Positions 25,005-30,550 of a stretch of 30,550 nucleotides of DNA are shown here, one piece after another. Origin of the DNA: Dehalococcoidales bacterium (GTDB taxonomy: Bacteria > Chloroflexota > Dehalococcoidia > Dehalococcoidales > Fen-1064); assembly GCA_028712845.1 (NCBI GenBank), contig JAQTPO010000005.1, positions 1-30,550 on the forward strand. The letters are read 5' to 3'. Position numbers and translations under genes: made by a program. The stretch's first letter is position 1. Every line of letters starts with the position of its first letter. The notes under the pieces are model-generated. The model was not told the origin of the DNA. It made no database searches and was given only the letters and a program-made list of their open reading frames with translations.

Positions 25005-25434
25005 TCACCGGCGTTTTGGTGAAGAAAGCAGAGCCAGATATATCTTCTTGACCTCTGCCGGCACGGGTCGGCTGGATTTTAGAATAGAGCGGTCAGCAAT
25101 ATCGGCATCTATTTATAGCTTTATCATACGGAATGAAGCCGAGGAATTCAATATCGGGCAGGCTTTTAATAATAAACTCTTGCTGAGACTGGTTCTGTAT
25201 CTTGTTAGCGACGACGGCAATGTTTTTCAGGTTCAATTCTTTTGCCATGTCAAAGATTCTCCGGGCGGTCTCGATGCTTCTCTGCCCGGGCTCCACGACG
25301 ACAATGAGTTTATCCACCGCTCTGGCAGTCCATCGGGTAAGGTGCTCGATGCCGACTTCAGCAAAAGTTTTTGCCAGCAGGGAAGCCAATAAGGTCTTCC
25401 CCACTCCGCCTTTGCCGCTAATAGCAATTTTCAT
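25005..25434 (-). pseudogene. Second cooC copy with internal deletion and frameshift
   Basis: An N-terminal P-loop, MKIAISGKGGVGKT, runs to LAKTFAEVG and then jumps straight to IEHLTRWTARAVDKLIVVVE, which in CooC proteins belongs after the Walker B Asp (EAG-IEHL). About 120 residues are missing, including the DAD switch region, the C-x-C metal site and the Walker B Asp. Near the end, the frame stops after FIPYDKAI; removing one A from an AAA run at about 25109 restores IDADIADRSILKSSRP and LALLSSP to a stop at 25005. Two independent lesions show a decayed gene. It stands upstream of fhs and may mark an old cluster edge. Confidence 0.85.
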
Positions 25435-25628
25435 TTGTTATGCCTGATATTATTTATAATTGCAGATACTGTGCAGGGATTTTTGTCTGTTGACTGCGGG
25501 TGAGAATCTCCACAGCTTGGAGTACACCTGGCCCATATTCTCGGGTCAAGAGAAGAGTGAAATATTACCGGATTAAAAACATGGAAACACTGCTGAAAAA
25601 ATATGTTCTGAAAAAGCTGAAAAATCTC

Positions 25629-25658
25629 TTGACAGTGGCAAGGTATCGGCATTAGCAT
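25629..25658 (+). promoter_or_regulatory. Probable promoter of trxA
   Basis: A perfect TTGACA (25629-25634), an 18-base spacer and a poor -10 box TAGCAT (25653-25658) lie upstream of the thioredoxin start. The weak -10 makes this tentative. Confidence 0.5.
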
Positions 25659-25689
25659 AATAACGTGAATCCCATCAGCGGAAGGAGAT

Positions 25690-26010
25690 ATGATGGTAAC
25701 GGATATTACTGACCAGAATTTTGAGCAACTAGTTCTCAAGACAAAGCAGCCTGTGCTTGTTGATATGTGGGCGCCGTGGTGTGTGCCCTGCCGTATGGTA
25801 GCGCCAATCGTGGAAAAACTGTCGCTGAAATACGATGGCAAATGCCAGTTCTACAAAATGAACATCGATGAAAACCAGAAGACCGCCGCCAAATACCGTG
25901 TAATGTCAATCCCGACCCTGCTTTTCTTTAAAGACGGCAAGGTCGTTAATACCGTGACCGGTGCGGTGCCGGAACGTTCTCTTATTTCTAAGGTTGAGGA
26001 GATTTTATAG
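25690..26010 (+). CDS. trxA: Thioredoxin
   Basis: A 106-aa thioredoxin-fold protein with the active site W30-C31-V-P-C34; the usual glycine is replaced by valine. The cis-proline loop (VMSIPTLLFFKDG) and the fold length are normal. It reduces protein disulfides in the cytoplasm. Two adjacent ATG codons (25690, 25693) follow GGAG; the second has the better spacing. It is followed by yebC with its own promoter. No thioredoxin reductase is in the window. Confidence 0.92.
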   Translation: MMVTDITDQNFEQLVLKTKQPVLVDMWAPWCVPCRMVAPIVEKLSLKYDGKCQFYKMNIDENQKTAAKYRVMSIPTLLFFKDGKVVNTVTGAVPERSLISKVEEIL

Positions 26011-26018
26011 TTTATTCT

Positions 26019-26047
26019 TTGACCGCACACGGGTTGGGTGATAATAT
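26019..26047 (+). promoter_or_regulatory. Sigma-70-type promoter of yebC
   Basis: TTGACC (26019-26024), a 17-base spacer and TAATAT (26042-26047) lie 38 bp before the ATG at 26086. Confidence 0.7.
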
Positions 26048-26085
26048 TATAAAGGCATATTTGTTTTATTTCAGGAGGGGCACCG

Positions 26086-26841
26086 ATGTCGGGTCACTCT
26101 AAGTGGCACACGATAAAAAACCAGAAGGCGGCGACTGACGCCAAACGCGGTCAGATGTTCACCAAGCTAACGCGTGAAATCATTGTGGCGGCGCGTAAAG
26201 GCGGCGGCAGTATTGAGACTAACTATTCATTGCGTCTGGCAGTACAACGCGCCAAAGACAGCAGTATGCCCTGGGACAATATCAGCCGGGCAATTACAAA
26301 AGCCAGCGGCGGCGGCGATGGCGTACAGATGGTTGAAATGACGCTGGAGGGGTATGGTCCTGGGGGCGGCGCTGTTTTGGTCAATGCTTTAAGTGATAAT
26401 CGCAACCGCACGGTTCAGGCCGTGCGTAATATTTTTACCCGCAGCGGCGGCAGTCTGGGTGAAAGCGGTTGTGTCGCCTGGTTGTTTGTTCCTCGAGGTG
26501 TCATTACGGTAAAAGCTGAGGGTATCGATAAAGATGAACTGTCTCTGAAAGCAATCGATTTAGGGGCAGAAGACGTTAATGTCGAAGGCGACTATGTGAC
26601 AATTTACACCACGCCGCAAAAAATTGAAGAAGTGAGAACCGCTCTGGAAAAGGACAAAATCGAGGTCGAATCGGCTGAAGTCTCGATGATTGCCAAGCAG
26701 ACCATTGACCTCGATGAAAAACAATCGGTCCAGACAATGAAGTTGCTGGAAAATCTGGAAGAGCTGGACGATGTGCAGAGTGTCGCCGGCAATGTTAATT
26801 TCTCGGATGCTGTTATAGCCGCTTACGAAAAAGCGCAGTAG
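26086..26841 (+). CDS. yebC: YebC/PmpR family protein (TACO1 family)
   Basis: A 251-aa protein of normal length that opens with the family hallmark MSGHSKWHTIKNQKAATDAKRG. GYGPGGGAVLVNALSDNRNRT and SLGESGCVAWLF are also highly conserved. The family has been described as a DNA-binding regulator and, more recently, as a translation factor relieving ribosome stalling. GAGGGG precedes the ATG. It is upstream of ruvC, a common order in bacteria. Confidence 0.95.
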   Translation: MSGHSKWHTIKNQKAATDAKRGQMFTKLTREIIVAARKGGGSIETNYSLRLAVQRAKDSSMPWDNISRAITKASGGGDGVQMVEMTLEGYGPGGGAVLVNALSDNRNRTVQAVRNIFTRSGGSLGESGCVAWLFVPRGVITVKAEGIDKDELSLKAIDLGAEDVNVEGDYVTIYTTPQKIEEVRTALEKDKIEVESAEVSMIAKQTIDLDEKQSVQTMKLLENLEELDDVQSVAGNVNFSDAVIAAYEKAQ

Positions 26842-26857
26842 CACTTATCATGTTTTT

Positions 26858-26964
26858 GTCGTTCTGAGCCCTTCGCTATGGATGACTCAGTGTAAACTCC
26901 GCGAAGAATCTCCAACACTACTTAGTAGGCGAGGAGACCCTTCGTCTGAAAGACTCAGGGCGAC
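26858..26964. repeat. GTCGTTCTGAG-ended palindromic element, 107 bp
   Basis: It begins GTCGTTCTGAG and ends CTCAGGGCGAC, giving 11-bp inverted ends with two mismatches, and contains GCGAAGAATCTC and a CTTCGTCTGAAAGACTCAG part. It is related to the 82-bp element at 9350-9431. It lies between yebC and ruvC. A TATAAT box at 27034-27039 downstream could serve ruvC. Confidence 0.65.
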
Positions 26965-27092
26965 ATTTTTTAAACAACCTTTCAGATGACACTCTATGGA
27001 ATCTCGTATCTTTCCCAATTTCGCTCTTTCTTCTATAATGTGGTAGAGTTATTTCACTCGAACAAATTTTACATAACATAAGAAGGTAGCCG

Positions 27093-27605
27093 ATGAGGGT
27101 ATTGGGCATTGACCCCGGGACAGTCGTGACGGGGTACGGTGTGGTGGACAACACGGACGGTGACCTGAAAATGGTCAGCTGTGGCATTGTGAAGTCTTCC
27201 CAGCGCCTGTCCTCGGCAGAGAGGTTGAGTAATCTGTATAAAGGTCTCACAACGGTAGTGAAGCGCTACAAACCGGATGTGGTGGCGGTGGAACAGCCCT
27301 TCGTTTCCAATAATGTCAGCACGGCGCTGGCAATCGGCAGGGCGCAGGCAGTTGCCATGCTGGTTGCCGCCAATAAGGATATTCCCGTTTACGAATATAC
27401 GCCGGCAAAGGTAAAGCAAAGGGTATCCAGCTACGGAGCCAGTTCCAAGGAGCAGATTCAGCAGATGGTTAAATTACAGCTTAACTTGCCTGAATTGCCA
27501 CAACCGGCGGATGCCGCCGATGCTCTTGCCGTAGCCCTTTGCCACATCAGTGAAATGCATTTGAGCAATCTTATCGGGGAGAAGCCGAAGAGGAGTAAGA
27601 AATGA
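27093..27605 (+). CDS. ruvC: Holliday junction resolvase RuvC
   Basis: A 170-aa RNase H-fold nuclease with all four catalytic acids: D7 (GIDPGT), E67 (VAVEQPF), D140 and D143 (PADAADALAVALCH). It cuts Holliday junctions made during recombination repair. Its last codons overlap ruvA (ATGA at 27602-27605). No ruvB is in the window. Confidence 0.96.
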   Translation: MRVLGIDPGTVVTGYGVVDNTDGDLKMVSCGIVKSSQRLSSAERLSNLYKGLTTVVKRYKPDVVAVEQPFVSNNVSTALAIGRAQAVAMLVAANKDIPVYEYTPAKVKQRVSSYGASSKEQIQQMVKLQLNLPELPQPADAADALAVALCHISEMHLSNLIGEKPKRSKK

Positions 27606-28186
27606 TCGCCAGTTTACAGGGTGTTATCGATGCCATCGGCACGGACAGCATGGTTATCAATGTCAATGGAATCGGCTTTAAGGTGAGTGTGCCGACATCC
27701 GTCCTGAGTGATTTGGGAATAATCGGCAGAGAAGTGAAGCTCTATACCCATCTGCATGTCAGAGAAGATGAGATGAGTCTCTATGGCTTCGGTTCGACAG
27801 ATGAACTGCGACTTTTCAATATGTTGCTCTCTGTCTCCGGTCTGGGACCGAAAACGGCGCTGGGGATGCTGTCCGCGATGAGCGCCGACCAGCTGGCGAT
27901 GGCGATTACCTCCGCCAGTACCGAAATTTTGACGACTATTCCCGGCATCGGTAAAAGGACCGCCGACCGCCTGATTCTGGAATTGAAAGACAAGGTGGGG
28001 GGTGTGATGATTTCCACTCCGGCAGGACGCGCCGCACAGGAAAATGCCGATGTGATTACGGCTTTAGCTTCTCTGGGTTACTCCATAAACGAAGCCACGC
28101 GGGCTGTTGCCACCCTGCCTGCAGGTCGGAAACTAAGTTTGGAAGAGAAGGTCAAGCTGGCGCTGCAGTATCTGGGAGGAAGATAA
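27602..28186 (+). CDS. ruvA: Holliday junction branch-migration protein RuvA
   Basis: A 194-aa protein with the three usual parts: an OB fold (MIASLQGVIDAIGTDSMVIN), tandem helix-hairpin-helix motifs (VSGLGPKTALGML and IPGIGKRTADRLILELKDK) and the C-terminal RuvB-contact domain (ALASLGYSINEATRAV). It binds four-way junctions and loads RuvB. It is translationally coupled to ruvC. Confidence 0.96.
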   Translation: MIASLQGVIDAIGTDSMVINVNGIGFKVSVPTSVLSDLGIIGREVKLYTHLHVREDEMSLYGFGSTDELRLFNMLLSVSGLGPKTALGMLSAMSADQLAMAITSASTEILTTIPGIGKRTADRLILELKDKVGGVMISTPAGRAAQENADVITALASLGYSINEATRAVATLPAGRKLSLEEKVKLALQYLGGR

Positions 28187-28194
28187 CGTAAATT

Positions 28195-28545
28195 ATGAAT
28201 GACAATAATAATATTACTTCAGCCGTAGATAAGATACTTGAATTTGCAGAGTTCTATGTCACACTGGGCGATTTATATGGACAGGATTTACTGGTTGCCA
28301 TCGGGGAAAAAGACCCGGCGTTTACCTACTATATGGAAACAGTAACGGAGTCCTTCGAGACGGCAATCGACTTTTTAAAAGTGTACGGCGAGTGGGGAAT
28401 TGCGCAGGTTCGCAACCAGTGCGGTACCAACTGGAATGAAGTCAAAAACGCCTGCCTAACTTCCCCGAAGTATCAGAATCTCGGTAAAAAGTGGAAAGGC
28501 AGCACGGTGTTGTGGGATTTATTAGAGGAGATTTTGGGGAAGTAA
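28195..28545 (+). CDS. Uncharacterised 116-aa acidic protein downstream of ruvA
   Basis: It starts 8 bp after the ruvA stop, so it is probably in the ruvCA transcript. The protein is mostly helical and acidic (KILEFAEFYVTLGDLYGQD, ETVTESFETAIDFLKVYGEW), with a C-terminal basic stretch KYQNLGKKWKGSTVLWDLLEE and two cysteines. No motif I know is present. Base composition is like the neighbouring core genes and unlike the restriction-modification genes that follow, so it was probably there before they arrived. Confidence 0.7.
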   Translation: MNDNNNITSAVDKILEFAEFYVTLGDLYGQDLLVAIGEKDPAFTYYMETVTESFETAIDFLKVYGEWGIAQVRNQCGTNWNEVKNACLTSPKYQNLGKKWKGSTVLWDLLEEILGK

Positions 28546-28557
28546 GAAGGAGAAGTC

Positions 28558-29484
28558 ATGAAAAAGAAAGATATTCAAAAAGCTAAAATGGAATTCAAAG
28601 AGAAACTCCGAAATTTTGTTGAAGATATGAGGTCATATACTTTGACGGATGATGGTCAATGGTCAGTGAAAGGTTTTATTGATGTTTTTAAGAATGTCTA
28701 TACAATATCCTCCGATACAAAAATAGTTTCAAAGATTATAGAGATTCATTTACTTCCGAAGATTCTGAAGTTTGCTGAAGACAATGGTTATGCCGTTGTA
28801 TTAGCTGATTATCAGAATTGGTATCCGGATCTTTCTTTTGTCAGTAAAAGTGACCCAAAGATAAAATTTGCCGTTGACATAAAAACAACCTATCGCGCTC
28901 CTGAACACCCCGGTCATTGCAATGGATTTACCTTGGGTTCTCATGGCACCTACTTCAGAAATAGAAACAGCACGAAGAATATACAGTTTCCTTATAGCGA
29001 GTATTTAGCCCATTTGTGTGTCGGGATAATTTATACAAGGTGCAATTTTGGAAGCCAATCACCAATAGGGATTTATAAAGTCAAAGAATTAACTCCACAG
29101 CCAGCAAATACCAGAGGAAAAGCTAGGATTGTTCCAGCAACTGAGGTTGATAGTCTTCGTTCTATAACATCTGTGGTGAAGGACTTTCAGTTCTTCGTAT
29201 GTGAGAAGTGGGAAATAGCCAGTGATAAAAGTGGAAGTGGTAATACTGCTAACGTAGGGAGTATTACTAAAATTGATGACATTTTGAATTGTCGTGGCAT
29301 GTTTAAAGACTTGGGTGAAAAATGGTTTGACGATTACTGGATGAATTATGGCAGAATTACTATCAAAGACAATAAAGGGGTCGCTAAAAAGATAACAAAG
29401 CTCTCTGATTTTTTGAAGTATAAAGGAAAGAATGCCGACCTGATATATCCGAAAGCTAAGAAAATGAAAGGAAATGAAGGATGA
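28558..29484 (+). CDS. Type II restriction endonuclease, EcoRV family
   Basis: A 308-aa PD-(D/E)XK nuclease. Alignment by eye to EcoRV from memory is clear: SSDTKIVSKIIE, NWYPDLSF, FAVDIKTTY, GFTLGS, STKNIQFPYSEYLAH and SGSGNTANVGSI. The catalytic residues are E62, D91 (in YPD), D107 and K109 (DIK). The recognition loop GSGNT at 226-230 matches the EcoRV residues that read the outer GA of GATATC, so the same target is predicted. It is about 60 residues longer than EcoRV, with extra sequence at both ends. The gene is very AT-rich (15 G+C in the 60 bases 28561-28620) and overlaps the methyltransferase gene, signs of horizontal transfer as a module. Confidence 0.92.
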   Translation: MKKKDIQKAKMEFKEKLRNFVEDMRSYTLTDDGQWSVKGFIDVFKNVYTISSDTKIVSKIIEIHLLPKILKFAEDNGYAVVLADYQNWYPDLSFVSKSDPKIKFAVDIKTTYRAPEHPGHCNGFTLGSHGTYFRNRNSTKNIQFPYSEYLAHLCVGIIYTRCNFGSQSPIGIYKVKELTPQPANTRGKARIVPATEVDSLRSITSVVKDFQFFVCEKWEIASDKSGSGNTANVGSITKIDDILNCRGMFKDLGEKWFDDYWMNYGRITIKDNKGVAKKITKLSDFLKYKGKNADLIYPKAKKMKGNEG

Positions 29485-30404
29485 AAATTTTCATCCCACC
29501 CATTAAATGTCAGGGTATTAAATCAAAAATGGTGCCCTGGATTATAGAAAATGTAAACTTTTCTCAAAAAGGGCGATGGATTGAGCCGTTTATGGGTTCA
29601 GGTGTTGTTGGATTTAATGCACGCCCGGTGAAGGCTAAGTTTAGTGATTTGAACCCCTATATCATTGATTTCTACGAAGCTGTTAAACATTCAAGAATCA
29701 CACCTGCATCGGTCAGGATTTTTTTAGAACACGAGGGGGAATTTCTCAGAAGAATCGGGGAAGAATATTACTATACCGTTAGGAAGCGTTTTAATAAAGA
29801 AAGAAATCCACAGGATTTCCTTTTTCTTTCCAGGGCGTGTTTCAATGGAATTATCCGCTTTAATAGTAAAGGTGAATTTAATGTCCCTTTCTGTAAGAAA
29901 CCAGATAGATTTGCTAAAGCTTACATCACTAAGATTGTTAATCAGGTTCAAAATGTTTACGAGTTACTCTGTGTAAGAGAGTGGGATTTTTCCCATAAAG
30001 ATTTTCGACTCGCGATTTCTGGCGCAACAGAGGACGATTTTATATATTGTGACCCTCCTTATTTCGGAAGACACACAGATTATTTCAATACATGGAATGA
30101 GAGCGATGAAAATGATTTGTACCGATGCCTTTTAGACACCAAGGCTAATTTTATACTATCTACATGGCATGGGAATGAATATAGGCAAAATCCAATAATA
30201 GACAAGTATTGGAGAGAATTCTATATCTTGAAGCAAGATCATTTTTATCATGTCGGAGCCAAAGAAAGCAATCGTAAACCTATGGTAGAGGCGATAGTGA
30301 TGAATTACCAACCAAGGGGGCAGGCGATGTCAAAACCATTGGTTAAGCAATTAATACTTATGGAGGAGAAAGTAAAATATATAACGGATAGCGGAAAACC
30401 GTAG
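29481..30404 (+). CDS. Dam-type adenine-N6 DNA methyltransferase, partner of the EcoRV-like enzyme
   Basis: A 307-aa D12-class (alpha) adenine methyltransferase. The SAM motif EPFMGSGVVGFN is at 35-46, the catalytic DPPY at 191-194, and the family segment RACFNGIIRFNSKGEFNVPF at about 118-137. It starts inside the endonuclease stop (ATGA at 29481-29484), with AAGG close upstream, so the two are translationally coupled. M.EcoRV is also in this Dam group, so protection of GATATC is expected. No controller (C) protein gene is seen. Low G+C matches the endonuclease gene. Confidence 0.92.
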   Translation: MKIFIPPIKCQGIKSKMVPWIIENVNFSQKGRWIEPFMGSGVVGFNARPVKAKFSDLNPYIIDFYEAVKHSRITPASVRIFLEHEGEFLRRIGEEYYYTVRKRFNKERNPQDFLFLSRACFNGIIRFNSKGEFNVPFCKKPDRFAKAYITKIVNQVQNVYELLCVREWDFSHKDFRLAISGATEDDFIYCDPPYFGRHTDYFNTWNESDENDLYRCLLDTKANFILSTWHGNEYRQNPIIDKYWREFYILKQDHFYHVGAKESNRKPMVEAIVMNYQPRGQAMSKPLVKQLILMEEKVKYITDSGKP

Positions 30405-30449
30405 TAATTCAATTTGATCGAATATTATTTATTCGTGGAGGTCGTCTTA

Positions 30450-30550
30450 GTGAAAAAAATAGTCGCGATTGTGGGTAGTCCCAGACCGAATGGAAATACC
30501 AACTATCTTGTTGACCAGGCATTGGAGGAAGCCGCCGCAAACGGCTGTGA
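30450..30550 (+). CDS. NADPH-dependent FMN reductase / iron-sulfur flavoprotein, N-terminus (runs off the window)
   Basis: From a GTG at 30450, eight bases after GGAGG, 33 codons are visible, opening VKKIVAIVGSPRPNGNT. The GSPRPNGNT loop is the FMN phosphate-binding motif of the flavodoxin-like reductase family. Base composition returns to that of the core genome, so the restriction-modification insert ends between 30404 and 30436. Confidence 0.8.
   Translation, partial: MKKIVAIVGSPRPNGNTNYLVDQALEEAAANGC

Noticed and set aside
25580..25654. 24-codon plus-strand frame METLLKKYVLKKLKN in the trxA upstream region
   Set aside because: It overlaps the TTGACA box of the probable trxA promoter and has no ribosome site.
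1..30550. CRISPR array, rRNA or tRNA genes, or complete insertion sequence
   Set aside because: Looked for spaced direct repeats, rRNA-like runs, cloverleaf patterns and transposase motifs; none was seen by eye.

Overview
The window (about 30.5 kb) looks like a chromosomal segment of a strictly anaerobic, CO/CO2-metabolising bacterium, most likely Chloroflexota of the Dehalococcoidia type. The basis is a bacterial-type CODH/ACS gene set, a two-gene SUF system, flavodiiron protein plus high-molecular-weight rubredoxin, a DUF5679-like zinc ribbon, and the yebC-ruvC-ruvA order. The taxon is inferred from gene content and was not tested by any search.

Layout. (1) Positions 1-5047, all minus strand, hold oxygen/NO defence and Fe-S assembly: a ferritin-like gene cut by the window edge, a small DUF4405-like membrane protein, hrb-fprA, and an operon of a rubrerythrin-like ferritin, sufC and sufB. 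(2) Positions 5048-8050 are mixed: a D-2-hydroxyacid dehydrogenase with its own promoter, a decayed GNAT acetyltransferase, a SAM methyltransferase, and a 45-aa zinc-ribbon gene with a near-consensus promoter and a terminator. (3) Positions 8051-13275, minus strand, hold a ferredoxin-like protein, holA, an acyl-CoA carboxyltransferase, a Cys-containing small protein, a TIGR04076 protein, mobA and a DUF3786 protein. (4) Positions 13423-25434, minus strand, hold the Wood-Ljungdahl block. In transcription order it is a broken cooC copy, fhs, cooC, folD, a possible small ORF, acsD, cooS/acsA, acsB, acsC and acsE. (5) Positions 25690-28545, plus strand, hold trxA, yebC, ruvC, ruvA and an unknown 116-aa gene. 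(6) Positions 28558-30404, plus strand, hold an AT-rich EcoRV-like restriction endonuclease and a Dam-type adenine methyltransferase overlapping by ATGA. A flavin-reductase-like gene runs off the right edge.

How the genes work together. Fhs activates formate on tetrahydrofolate and FolD takes it to methylene-THF. AcsE moves the methyl group of methyl-THF to the corrinoid protein AcsCD. CooS supplies CO and AcsB joins CO, methyl and CoA. CooC is the nickel-insertion ATPase. No methylene-THF reductase (metF/metV) is in the window, so that step must be encoded elsewhere or done by another enzyme. The pathway could run toward acetyl-CoA or in reverse. Fe-S assembly and the NO/O2 defence genes suit a cell full of oxygen-sensitive metalloclusters.

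Intergenic DNA is rich in small palindromic repeats: GTCATTCTGAG-ended elements, a 114-bp element with 9-bp inverted ends, and AGCT-phased heptads in three gaps of the acs operon. The most notable items are the doubly damaged second cooC, the EcoRV-type restriction-modification pair, a TGTACCGG motif shared upstream of hrb and of an unknown gene, 14-bp direct repeats around the zinc-ribbon promoter, and the small unannotated frame between folD and acsD.
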